A DNA stretch of 64,000 nt, from contig NZ_CP072203.1 of assembly GCF_017654315.1 (NCBI RefSeq), positions 1,798,001 to 1,862,000 of the forward strand. Reading direction: 5' to 3'. Below, in pieces: positions 1 to 8,133 of this stretch. The notes under the pieces are model-generated. The model worked only from the letters and a program-made list of their open reading frames with translations, made no database searches and had not been told where the DNA came from. Numbering within the stretch: the stretch's first letter is position 1; the number at the start of each line of letters is the position of its first letter. The translations under genes were made by a program, and so were the position numbers. The stretch comes from Gordonia polyisoprenivorans (GTDB lineage Bacteria > Actinomycetota > Actinomycetes > Mycobacteriales > Mycobacteriaceae).

Positions 1-420
1 CCGAGCCCGCTAGGGCGAGGGCCTCGAGACCCGGTGAGTCGAATGTTTCCGCAGCCACGTTGACCGACGAAAACAGCGTCGGTGCAAGCGGTCTCGAGGC
101 TCGCCGCACGCGGCTCGCACCTCGACCATCGGATGATGATCCCCCGATCGCAGCCGCGCCCTTCCCCCCGATCGCGGCCGCGTCTTACCCCCCGATGGTC
201 GAGGTGCCCGAGCCCGCCAGGGCGAGGGCCTCGAGACCCGGTGAGTCGAATGTTTCCGCAACCACCGCGAACTGACGAAACCAGCTTCGGCGCAGGCGGT
301 CTCGAGGCTCGCCGCACGCGGCTCGCACCTCGACCATCGGATGATGATCCCCCGATCGCAGCCGCGCCCTTCCCCCCGCTGGGGCGAGGGCCTCGAGACC
401 CGGTGAGACGAAAACGCCCC
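1..420. repeat. Tandem array of palindromic REP-like intergenic repeats
   Basis: Two near-identical units of about 207 bp start at 1 and 208, and a third partial copy lies around 378-405. Each carries a forward arm (GGTCTCGAGGCTCG, then CACCTCGACCATCGG) and an inverted arm (CCGATGGTCGAGGTG, then GGGCCTCGAGACCCGG), so the unit can fold into a long imperfect hairpin. The array lies just downstream of the stop of the minus-strand phospho-lyase gene at 421. Related copies occur at 8010-8125 and inside the NRPS gene at 50627-51057. The open frames across it on both strands look like products of the high-GC repeat, not genes. The left end is cut by the window. Confidence 0.85.
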
Positions 421-1737
421 TCACCCCAACACCCTCCCCAGCCCCGCACACAGCCAGTCGACGTCGGCGGACGAGAACACCAGTGGTGGGCGGATTTTGA
501 GTACGTTCGAGTCCGCTCCGCACACCGAGATCAGGATGCCTTCACGACGAAGATCGTTGACGAGGCGTCGGGCGAATACGCGGTCCGGGCTGCGGGTGCG
601 CTCGTCGGCGACGATCTCGACGCCGATGTACAGTCCGCTGCCGCGCACGTCACCCACCCTCTCGTCGTCACGGGTGACGTCGAGGATGCCATCGAGGAGT
701 TCGCCGCCGACGGTGGCTGCGTTCTCGATGAGCTTGTCCTCCTCGATGATGTCGAGCACTGCGGTGGCGGCCGCTGCCGCCACCGGACTCCCACCGAAGG
801 TGTTGAAGTAGGGGACCGCCGTCGCGAAGGGCGCGAGCACTCTCGACGATGCGGCCATTGCCGCCACGGGAATGCCGTTGCCCATGGGTTTGCCCATGGT
901 GACGAGGTCGGGGACCACCGCGTGCCGGTCGAAGCCCCACATTCCTGCGCCGGTCCGTCCGAATCCGGGCTGCACCTCGTCGGCGATGAATACACCTCCG
1001 GTGGCACGGACCGCTGCCACCGCGGGTCCGAGCAGACGGGGGTCGACGAAGATCCCGTCGGAGGAGAACAGCGTGTCGACGATCAGCGCGCTCACCCCGA
1101 AGCCGGCCCGCTGTAGATCTGCGGCGGCCGCGGCGACGTTTGCGGCAAAGTACTGTGCCGCATCCACCGGTGTGAGCACGTGGGTGTCGGGGATGGGCAC
1201 GGTCCGGACGTGCTCGCCGACGCCGATGGTCGAGCTCAGTGACGGCGAGATCTCGGTCACCGCAGCGGTGTTGCCGTGGTAGGCATTGGCGGTGATGATC
1301 ACCCCGCGTGCCCCTGTGTACTGTGCGGCCACCCGCAGGGCGAGGTCGTTGGCCTCGGAACCGGTGCAACAGAACATGATCTGATCGATCCCGCCGGGCA
1401 ACGTCTCCAGCAGCCTGATCGAATAGTCGACGATTCCCGAATGCAGGTATCGCGTGTGGGTGTTCAGGGTGCCGATCTGCTCTGCGACGGCGCTGGTGAC
1501 CCGTGGATGGGCGTGCCCCACGCAGGCAACGTTGTTGTAGGCGTCGAGATACTCGCGGCCGTCGGCGTCGAACAGCCGGGTGCCTTGACCGCGGACGAGA
1601 TGTACCGGATCGTCGTAGAACAGTCGATAGGCGGGTCCGAGGACTCGCTCGCGGTCGGTGATGAGCTCGGCGATCGTGGGATCGACGGGTTGGGTTCCGT
1701 CAAAACTGTTGGAATCCATGATGTTCGAGTAGCCCAC
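421..1737 (-). CDS. Class III PLP enzyme of the ethanolamine-phosphate / 5-phosphohydroxylysine phospho-lyase type
   Basis: This 438-residue protein has the full class III aminotransferase fold. Visible features are CTGSEANDLALR (PLP phosphate binding), IADEVQPGFGRTG (the Asp that contacts the PLP ring) and VTMGKPMGNG with the Schiff-base Lys. Segments such as NNVACVGHAHP, TRYLHSGIVDY, FNTFGGSPV and GDVRGSGLYIG match the AGXT2L1/AGXT2L2 (ETNPPL/PHYKPL) subgroup, whose characterised members eliminate phosphate and ammonia from phosphorylated amino alcohols instead of transaminating. An APH-type kinase at 3649 could supply the phosphorylated substrate, and a permease gene lies immediately upstream. 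Subfamily is read from motif resemblance; an ordinary omega-aminotransferase is the alternative. A second in-frame Met lies at residue 7. Confidence 0.85.
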   Translation of the reverse strand: MGYSNIMDSNSFDGTQPVDPTIAELITDRERVLGPAYRLFYDDPVHLVRGQGTRLFDADGREYLDAYNNVACVGHAHPRVTSAVAEQIGTLNTHTRYLHSGIVDYSIRLLETLPGGIDQIMFCCTGSEANDLALRVAAQYTGARGVIITANAYHGNTAAVTEISPSLSSTIGVGEHVRTVPIPDTHVLTPVDAAQYFAANVAAAAADLQRAGFGVSALIVDTLFSSDGIFVDPRLLGPAVAAVRATGGVFIADEVQPGFGRTGAGMWGFDRHAVVPDLVTMGKPMGNGIPVAAMAASSRVLAPFATAVPYFNTFGGSPVAAAAATAVLDIIEEDKLIENAATVGGELLDGILDVTRDDERVGDVRGSGLYIGVEIVADERTRSPDRVFARRLVNDLRREGILISVCGADSNVLKIRPPLVFSSADVDWLCAGLGRVLG

Positions 1738-1778
1738 GATCGCCGTGCCTTTCGGATGGTGGAGCGGTTGGGTGGTGT

Positions 1779-3350
1779 TCAGCGTTCGTGGGCTTCTTGC
1801 AGGACGACCCGCCCGAGTTGGGAGTATCGGCGCGGGGAGCGGACCCGTAGGATCACCGCCAGCGCTATCCCGCCGATACCCACGACGCCGACGATGTACG
1901 GGATCGCATGGAACACCCAGTCGGTCGACGCGGTACCGGCGGCGAACGACGCGTTCTTCGCGAGTAGATAGATCACGTACAGCATGCCCAGCCCGCCCAG
2001 CAGTGGGGCGACCAGTGTTCGGAACCAGTTGGCGGTCTCCGGATGCTGTTTCTGCACATGGAAATACGAGATGACTGCGAATGCTGCGAGTGCCTGGACG
2101 ATCATGATGGCAGTCGTCCCGAGCAACGCCATCAAACCGTACAGCCCGGTGTAGGGGTCGCGGCCGGTGACGGCGAAGAACACCACGATCACGGTCGCGA
2201 CTCCGGTCTGGAGGAATCCGGCGATGTGCGGTGAGCCGTGCACCGGGTGCGCCGCGCCCAACGTCTTGCGCATGCCGGGGATGACGTCCTCACGGCCGAT
2301 CGCGTAGATGTAGCGGGCCGCGCAGTTGTGAAAAGCCAAGCCGCACGCGAACGATCCGGTCATCAGCAGGATGTGGAACATGTCGACGGCCCACACTCCG
2401 AGGTGCTCACGCACCGGTAGGAAGAATATCTCGCCGGCCGTGTTCGAATCCTGAGCCAGGGCTACGGCATTGTCGGGTCCGGTGCCGACGATCGCCAACC
2501 AGGACACCAGCACGTAGAACACGCCGATGCCGATCACCGAACTGAGCACCGCGATCGGAATGATCTTCTTCGGGTCCTTGGACTCCTCGCCGTACATCGC
2601 GCTCGACTCGAAGCCCACCCATGACCAGAACGCGAAGAACAGTCCGACGCCGGCCGATCCGGCCACGGCGATCGGTGATCCGCCGGCGCCGGTGACTATG
2701 CCGCTCAGGCTGTGAAAGCCGTTGAGTGGGTTGAGCGATCCCCATGACCAGCCTTGTGGTCCGCCGCCGGTGGCGAGGACCGACACCGCGAGAAGCGTCA
2801 GCATGGCGATCTCGGTGATCAGTAGGATGCCCAGCACCTTGGCGGCCAGGTTGATGTCGAAGTAGCTGAGGATGGCGTTCACGGCGAGCATCGCCAACGC
2901 CAGGAGGATCCACGGGATGTGCACACCGAAGAACGTGTTGAGCAGATCCTCCCCGAAGAACGAGAAGATGCCCACCAACGATGCCTCGAACACCATGTAC
3001 GCCAACGCCGTCAGGAATCCCGCTCCCAGTCCGACGATTCTTCCGAGCCCGTGCGAGATGTAGCCGTAGAACGCGCCGGTGGCGGTGATGTGACGTGACA
3101 TCGCCGCATAGCCGACCGCAAACAGGGTCAACACGATGGTGGCGACCATGTATCCGGCCGGCGCATAGGCGCCGTTGCCGAATCCGACCGAGATCGGCAC
3201 GTTGCCGACCATGGCGGTGATTGGTGCAGCGGTGGCGACCGCCATGAACAGTACGCCGACGAGCCCGACGGCGTTGGGTTTGAGTCGCTGGACGGCGCTC
3301 GCGTCGGTGGGTGTCGTAGAGGTGGGTGAGGAATCGACGGTGTCGCTCAT
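1779..3350 (-). CDS. APC-superfamily amino acid/amine permease
   Basis: About 523 residues with roughly 12 hydrophobic segments. The N-terminal stretch NAVGLVGVLFMAVATAAPITAM and the following glycine-rich first helices are typical of amino acid-polyamine-organocation permeases, and a glutamate-containing segment (FWSWVGFESSAMYGEES) resembles helix 6 of this family. I start it at the Met of MSDTVDSS. The frame is open for another 47 codons upstream, but that part is Pro/Arg-rich and not membrane-like. It is probably co-transcribed with the phospho-lyase 41 bp downstream and is divergent from the kinase gene, so it most likely imports the amine or amino alcohol used by this cluster. The exact substrate cannot be read from sequence. 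Confidence 0.9.
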   Translation of the reverse strand: MSDTVDSSPTSTTPTDASAVQRLKPNAVGLVGVLFMAVATAAPITAMVGNVPISVGFGNGAYAPAGYMVATIVLTLFAVGYAAMSRHITATGAFYGYISHGLGRIVGLGAGFLTALAYMVFEASLVGIFSFFGEDLLNTFFGVHIPWILLALAMLAVNAILSYFDINLAAKVLGILLITEIAMLTLLAVSVLATGGGPQGWSWGSLNPLNGFHSLSGIVTGAGGSPIAVAGSAGVGLFFAFWSWVGFESSAMYGEESKDPKKIIPIAVLSSVIGIGVFYVLVSWLAIVGTGPDNAVALAQDSNTAGEIFFLPVREHLGVWAVDMFHILLMTGSFACGLAFHNCAARYIYAIGREDVIPGMRKTLGAAHPVHGSPHIAGFLQTGVATVIVVFFAVTGRDPYTGLYGLMALLGTTAIMIVQALAAFAVISYFHVQKQHPETANWFRTLVAPLLGGLGMLYVIYLLAKNASFAAGTASTDWVFHAIPYIVGVVGIGGIALAVILRVRSPRRYSQLGRVVLQEAHER

Positions 3351-3533
3351 CTGAGGGTCTTTCGCAACTGGCTGCCTGGTGGCAGGGCGAGGGCTGGGAG
3401 TCGAATTGGTCTGGTTAGCGACTGTGATGACCGGACCGATTGGAGGTTGTCGTGCACGAGGTCGATCGACACGATCACGAATTATTGGCACACGAGTCGG
3501 CGCTGGTCAAGTGCTGAGATCGCCGCGGAGACA

Positions 3534-3548
3534 ACGTGTGTTACACGT
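3534..3548. promoter_or_regulatory. Inverted repeat in the divergent permease/kinase promoter region
   Basis: ACGTGT and ACACGT form a perfect 6-bp inverted repeat with a 3-bp spacer, inside the roughly 300-bp gap (3351-3648) between the divergent permease and kinase genes. The gap contains no convincing gene. A site here could serve the GntR/UTRA regulator encoded at 5520, but that link is inferred from position only. Confidence 0.35.
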
Positions 3549-3648
3549 AGATTGCCGATGTCGGGTTGATGAAACGATTCGGTGAAGTGCTCACTATTTG
3601 GTCTGTTCTCCGGTTGTTGAAGACCGCGGGTTCGCTCATCCTGAGCCG

Positions 3649-4671
3649 ATGCAGGAGGCGACGGCTCAGATACGTGAGCGGACCGAACTCGCCGACGGCT
3701 ACCGTGCGTTCGCGGTGGCGGCGGCACCGCGGTACGGGTTCGACAGGGCGGATGTGCGGCTGCTCAGCATCAGCGAGAACGGCACCTTTCTTCTTGACCA
3801 GGACGGCCGGAAGCTGGTGATGCGCGTGCACCGACCGGGCTATCACTCGCGTGAGGCCATCGAGTCGGAGCTGGCGTGGATGGCGGCGCTCGCCGAGTCG
3901 ACGCCGATCTCCACGCCGGGAGTGGTTGCTGGGCTGGATGGTTCACTGTTGACGCCGATTCAACTCGGGGCCGAGAGGCGCTTCGTCAGTGCCTTCGAGT
4001 TCGTCGAGGGCGTCAATGGCGAGGCCCCGACCGCCGACGTCGGTTTCCGAGACCTCGGGGTGATCACCGCCCAGCTGCACGAGCATGTCGAAACCTGGCG
4101 GATGCCGGCCGGTTTCACCCGATTCCGATGGGATCTCGACGCCACGCTCGGTCCGCAAGCGCGTTGGGGTGACTGGCGTGCCGCACCCGGTCTCACCCGC
4201 GATCAACAGATCCGGATCGGCCACGCGGTCGACACGCTCTCGGCCCGGCTCGACGCCTACGGTATGGGCCGCGACCGCTTCGGACTCGTGCACGCCGATC
4301 TCCGGCTTGCCAACCTCATGGTGCACGACGCAACGATCACCGTCATCGACTTCGACGACTCCGGATGGTCCTGGTATCTCGCCGATCTCGGCGCGGTGGT
4401 CTCCTTCGTTGAACACACTCCGCAGGCCGAGACGATGATCGGCGAGTGGGTGTGCGGTTACCGGTCGGTGCGGGCACTCGACGCCGAGCATCGCGCAATG
4501 ATCCCGACCTTTGTGATGCTGCGCCGCGTCATGCTCACCGCTTGGATCGGCAGCCATCCGGAGGCCGACTCCGCGTTGGCCGCAGGCGACTTCGTCTCGG
4601 GCACAGCGGAGATCGCCGACCGCTACTGCCGAGATCGTACGTGGTTGGCCGAGCCGTGTCAGTTGGTATGA
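3649..4671 (+). CDS. APH/choline-kinase-fold small-molecule kinase
   Basis: About 340 residues with the aminoglycoside phosphotransferase fold. The catalytic loop is visible as LVHADLRLANLMVH (HxDxxxxN Brenner motif), followed by the metal-binding VIDFDDSG. An ATP-binding N-lobe with a KLVMRVHRPGYH strand precedes it. Proteins of this family phosphorylate hydroxyls of amines, amino alcohols and homoserine; AGPHD1 acts on 5-hydroxylysine. Beside an ETNPPL/PHYKPL-like phospho-lyase, the simplest reading is that this enzyme makes the O-phosphorylated amino alcohol that the lyase then cleaves. I use ATG at 3649; an in-frame TTG at 3598 would add 17 residues. Neither start has a strong ribosome binding site. 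Confidence 0.85.
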   Translation: MQEATAQIRERTELADGYRAFAVAAAPRYGFDRADVRLLSISENGTFLLDQDGRKLVMRVHRPGYHSREAIESELAWMAALAESTPISTPGVVAGLDGSLLTPIQLGAERRFVSAFEFVEGVNGEAPTADVGFRDLGVITAQLHEHVETWRMPAGFTRFRWDLDATLGPQARWGDWRAAPGLTRDQQIRIGHAVDTLSARLDAYGMGRDRFGLVHADLRLANLMVHDATITVIDFDDSGWSWYLADLGAVVSFVEHTPQAETMIGEWVCGYRSVRALDAEHRAMIPTFVMLRRVMLTAWIGSHPEADSALAAGDFVSGTAEIADRYCRDRTWLAEPCQLV

Positions 4672-4725
4672 CGATTGTTTTCTCGAACAACCCTCGTCCC
4701 GGGTGGCGAGCGAAAGGAGTAGCCG

Positions 4726-5520
4726 ATGTTCTCGCTCGCGGGTAAGTCCGTGGTGGTCACCGGAGCCAGCAAGGGGATCGGGAAAGGTATCGCGTCGGTG
4801 TTCGCCCGCGCCGGCGCGAGTGTCGCCGTTGTCGCCCGCAATGATGAGCAGGTCGCTACCTGCGCGGCCGAGCTCGACGCGCTCGGCACCGGACGAGTGA
4901 TCGGGGTCATAGCCGACGTGTGCGATCCGAAATCCTGTATAGCCATGGCGGGCACAGTGATCGACGCATTCGACGGCATCGACGTGGTGTGCGCCAACGC
5001 CGGGATCTTTCCGGAAGCGCCGCTGGCGACGATGACCCCGCAGCAACTCGACGAGGTTCTCGACGTCAACGTCAAGGGCACCGTCTACACGGTGCAGTCC
5101 TGTCTGGACGGTTTGCGAGCCTCGTCGGCGGGCCGGATCATCCTCACCTCGTCGATCACCGGTCCGCTCACCGGCTTTCCCGGGTGGTCGCATTACGGTG
5201 CCTCCAAGGCTGCGCAACTCGGTTTCATGCGGACCGCCGCCGTTGAGCTCGCGCCACACGGCATCACCGTGAATGCGGTTCTGCCGGGCAATATCCTGAC
5301 TGAAGGGCTCGTCGAGATGGGGGAGGACTACATCGCGTCGATGACTCGCAGCATCCCTGCGGGTACCCTCGGCCGCCCCGACGACATCGGATATCTCGCC
5401 GCATTTCTGGCCACCGACGAGGCCGCCTACATCACCGGTCAGGCGATCAGTGTCGACGGTGGACAGGTGCTGCCCGAAACCCCGGAAGCGGTGCTGTCCC
5501 TCGACTCCGCGACCTCCTGA
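4726..5520 (+). CDS. Short-chain dehydrogenase/reductase (FabG-like)
   Basis: 264 residues, the usual classical SDR length. The NAD(P) site TGASKGIGKGIA, the NAG motif in CANAGIF, the catalytic Ser in TSSITG and the YGASK catalytic Tyr-Lys are all present, ending with SVDGGQ. AAAGGAG lies a few bases before the ATG. It follows the kinase by 54 bp and overlaps the next regulator gene by one base, so kinase, SDR and GntR form one plus-strand unit. A plausible job is oxidising or reducing the aldehyde or ketone released by the phospho-lyase. The actual substrate is unknown. Confidence 0.9.
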   Translation: MFSLAGKSVVVTGASKGIGKGIASVFARAGASVAVVARNDEQVATCAAELDALGTGRVIGVIADVCDPKSCIAMAGTVIDAFDGIDVVCANAGIFPEAPLATMTPQQLDEVLDVNVKGTVYTVQSCLDGLRASSAGRIILTSSITGPLTGFPGWSHYGASKAAQLGFMRTAAVELAPHGITVNAVLPGNILTEGLVEMGEDYIASMTRSIPAGTLGRPDDIGYLAAFLATDEAAYITGQAISVDGGQVLPETPEAVLSLDSATS

Positions 5521-6302
5521 TGGAGGAGACGAAAGGCGGCCCGGTCGCCGAGGACGTCCGACGCCGCATCCTCGCCATGCTCGGGCGCGGTGAGATGGGT
5601 CCGGGCTCGCGACTCGGTTCCGAACGTGATCTGGCCGAGGCATTCTCGGTGTCGCGGTCGACGTTGCGCAGTGCCCTGCTCACCCTGTCCCAAGCCGGCA
5701 TCGTCGAACGCCGTCCAGGGCGTAGCGGCGGCATCTTCGTGCGCGCCGGAGTGGTCGAACGTGTCGCGGGCGAACTGAGCAGCCTGCCCGAGCGGCTGCT
5801 CACCGGTGGGCACACCAGCCGATCGCAGGTGCTGGCCACCGAACGGCGCCCGCCCACCATGGTCGAGGCGCGATCGCTGGACATCGACGAACGCGACGAG
5901 GTCCTTCTCGTGCGGCGGTTGCGTTTCGCCGACGGCGTGCCACTGTCCGTCGACACCGCCTGCGTCGTCGCCCGACTGGTGCCCGATCTGCTGGACCAGC
6001 CACTCGGGGGATCACTGTATTCGCTTCTCGACGAGCGTTATGGGTTCCGTCCGACGACGGCATGCGAGACCATCGAGGTGGTGATGGCCAATCCGCGGGA
6101 GGCGCACTGGTTGCAGATCCCGCGGAATCGGCCGCTGCTCGCGGTCAGCCGGGTCACCCGTGACCAGCGTGGACAGCCCTTCGAGTACGGCAACGACCTG
6201 TTCCGCGCCGATCGGGTGCGGCTGGTCGCGGCCACCAACACCGTCGTCGGCCGTGAGAGCCTGGCCGCCGACGGCCTGGTGGAGCGGGTGGTGAGTGTGT
6301 AG
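5520..6302 (+). CDS. GntR-family transcriptional regulator, HutC/UTRA subfamily
   Basis: 260 residues. A winged-helix GntR domain occupies about residues 5-75 (GSRLGSERDLAEAFSVSRSTLRSALLTL), followed by a UTRA ligand-binding domain (roughly 95-245). UTRA domains commonly bind a metabolite of the regulated pathway. The start codon overlaps the last base of the SDR stop codon (TGATG), implying translational coupling. It probably controls this amine-utilisation cluster, including the divergent permease and lyase genes; the inverted repeat at 3534-3548 is a candidate operator. Confidence 0.9.
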   Translation: MEETKGGPVAEDVRRRILAMLGRGEMGPGSRLGSERDLAEAFSVSRSTLRSALLTLSQAGIVERRPGRSGGIFVRAGVVERVAGELSSLPERLLTGGHTSRSQVLATERRPPTMVEARSLDIDERDEVLLVRRLRFADGVPLSVDTACVVARLVPDLLDQPLGGSLYSLLDERYGFRPTTACETIEVVMANPREAHWLQIPRNRPLLAVSRVTRDQRGQPFEYGNDLFRADRVRLVAATNTVVGRESLAADGLVERVVSV

Positions 6303-6330
6303 CGGTGCGGCGAGCGATGAGGAGCGACAG

Positions 6331-7995
6331 ATGGACGACTACTACGACCTCGGCAGCTACACCCGGGCGGTGACCACCACGTCGCCGGACGCGCAACTGT
6401 GGTTCGATCGCGGCCTGATCTGGAGTTACGGCTTCAATCACGAGGAATCGGTTGCCTGTTTCGAGCGCGCCCTGGCCGCCGATCCCCTTTGCGCGCTTGC
6501 CCATTGGGGCATCGCCTATGCACTGGGACCGAACTACAACAAACCATGGGAGTTCTTCGACGCCGACGACCTCACCGATACCGTCGCACGATCCCACCGG
6601 GCGGTGACCAGGGCGCAAGAGCTGGCGTCGTCGGCGACGGCCGTCGAGGCGGCGCTCATCGGCGCCCTGCAGTTCCGCTATCCGGCTGCCTCGCTCGACG
6701 GTCCTGCCGGCGATGCAGACACCGGCAGCGTGTGGAACCACGATTACGCGATCGCGATGCGCGAGGTCCACCGACGTTTCCCCGAGGATCTCGACGTCGC
6801 CGCACTGTTCGCCGACGCCCTGATGAACCTCACGCCGTGGGAACTATGGGACATCCGGACCGGCGAGCCGGCACCCGGCTCACATGCCGTCGAGGCGCAG
6901 CAGGTGCTCGATGCCGCCCTCGAGTTACCGGGTGGTGCGACACATCCGGGGTTGCTGCACATGTACATTCATCTGGTCGAGATGTCGGCGAGTCCGGAGT
7001 CGGGCCTCGCCCACGCCGATGCCCTGCGTGACCTCGTCCCTGACGCCGGGCACCTGCAGCACATGCCCACCCATCTCGACGTACTGTGCGGCGACTACCG
7101 ACGCGTGGTCACCTCCAATGCCCGCGCCGTGCTCGCCGACGAGAAGTTCCTGCGCCGCGAGGGCCCGATGAACTTCTACACCCTATACCGCTGCCACGAC
7201 TATCACTTTCAGGTGTACGGTGCGATGTTCTCCGCGCAGTTACAGGTGGCGCTCGACGTCGCGGCGCGGCTTGAGGCCACGATCCCCGAAGAGCTGCTGC
7301 GCGAGGAGAATCCGCCGATGGCCGACTGGCTCGAGGGATTCCTCGGCGTCGGCATCCACGTCGACGTCCGCTTCGGCAGATGGCAGCACCTCATCAACAG
7401 GGCGCTACCCGCCGACCCCGACCTCTACTGCGCGACGACCGCAATGGTCCACTACGGCAAGGGCGTCGCCCATTCGGCGCTCGGGCACGTCGACGACGCC
7501 GAGCGCGAGCGTGAGCGGTTCATCGCGGCCCTCAGCCGCGTTGCCCCGACCCGCACGCTGTTCAACAACACCTGCAGCGACATCCTCGCCGTCGCCGGGG
7601 CCATGCTCGACGGTGAGCTGGAGTACCGTAAGGGAAACCACGACAATGCTTTCGCGCATCTTCGACGAGCCATCGAACTCGACGACACCCTGCCCTACGA
7701 CGAGCCGTGGGGCTGGATGCAACCCACCCGGCACGCCTACGGTGCACTCTTGCTCGAGCAGGATCACGTCTCCGAAGCGGCCGCGGTGTACCGCGCCGAT
7801 CTCGGCCTCGACGACACCCTTCCGCGGCCGTTGCGTCACCCCGGCAACATCTGGGCGCTGCACGGATACCACGAGTGCCTGACCCGCCTCGGTCACCATG
7901 GGGACGCCGAGAATATCCGGCAGCAACTCGAATTCGCCCAAACAGTCGCCGACGTCCCCGTCGTCGCGTCATGTCTGTGCCGGTGGTCGGTGTAG
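6331..7995 (+). CDS. Tetratricopeptide-repeat protein
   Basis: About 554 residues. The N-terminus contains helical repeats with the TPR signature, for example WSYGFNHEESVACFERALAADP followed by AHWGIAYAL, and further repeat-like pairs near the C-terminus (EAAAVYRADLGLDDTLP). No catalytic motif is obvious, although the His-rich stretch LLHMYIHLVEMS and the later HMPTHLDV are conspicuous. ATG at 6331 has AGGAG about 7 bases upstream and is preferred to the GTG at 6295, which overlaps the GntR gene. It is the last gene of the plus-strand cluster. A role in the amine pathway is possible by position only. Confidence 0.8.
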   Translation: MDDYYDLGSYTRAVTTTSPDAQLWFDRGLIWSYGFNHEESVACFERALAADPLCALAHWGIAYALGPNYNKPWEFFDADDLTDTVARSHRAVTRAQELASSATAVEAALIGALQFRYPAASLDGPAGDADTGSVWNHDYAIAMREVHRRFPEDLDVAALFADALMNLTPWELWDIRTGEPAPGSHAVEAQQVLDAALELPGGATHPGLLHMYIHLVEMSASPESGLAHADALRDLVPDAGHLQHMPTHLDVLCGDYRRVVTSNARAVLADEKFLRREGPMNFYTLYRCHDYHFQVYGAMFSAQLQVALDVAARLEATIPEELLREENPPMADWLEGFLGVGIHVDVRFGRWQHLINRALPADPDLYCATTAMVHYGKGVAHSALGHVDDAERERERFIAALSRVAPTRTLFNNTCSDILAVAGAMLDGELEYRKGNHDNAFAHLRRAIELDDTLPYDEPWGWMQPTRHAYGALLLEQDHVSEAAAVYRADLGLDDTLPRPLRHPGNIWALHGYHECLTRLGHHGDAENIRQQLEFAQTVADVPVVASCLCRWSV

Positions 7996-8009
7996 GAGGC
8001 GATCCGAAA

Positions 8010-8125
8010 CCAGCTTCGGCACAGGCAGTCTCGAGGCTCGCCGCACGCGGCTCGCACCTCGACCATCGGGCGGTGAGCCGCTTGCCGATACCGGTGGCCC
8101 TTTCCTCCGATGGTCGAGGTGACCT
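8010..8125. repeat. REP-like palindromic repeat between convergent genes
   Basis: This is another copy of the repeat at 1-420. A forward arm (AGTCTCGAGGCTCG, then CACCTCGACCATCGG, about 8028-8070) is followed by the inverted CCGATGGTCGAGGTG near 8107-8121. It fills most of the space between the ends of the TPR gene and the convergent PrsW-like gene. A hairpin here could work as a bidirectional transcript end, but there is no classical U-tract. Confidence 0.8.
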
Positions 8126-8133
8126 TCGCCCAC

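Noticed and set aside
82..1116. 344-codon plus-strand frame across the repeats and the phospho-lyase gene
   Set aside because: It runs through the REP array and antisense to a clear class III PLP enzyme; its sequence has no family resemblance.
3943..5643. 566-codon minus-strand frame over the kinase and SDR genes
   Set aside because: Antisense to two genes with intact catalytic motifs; composition is typical of a shadow frame.
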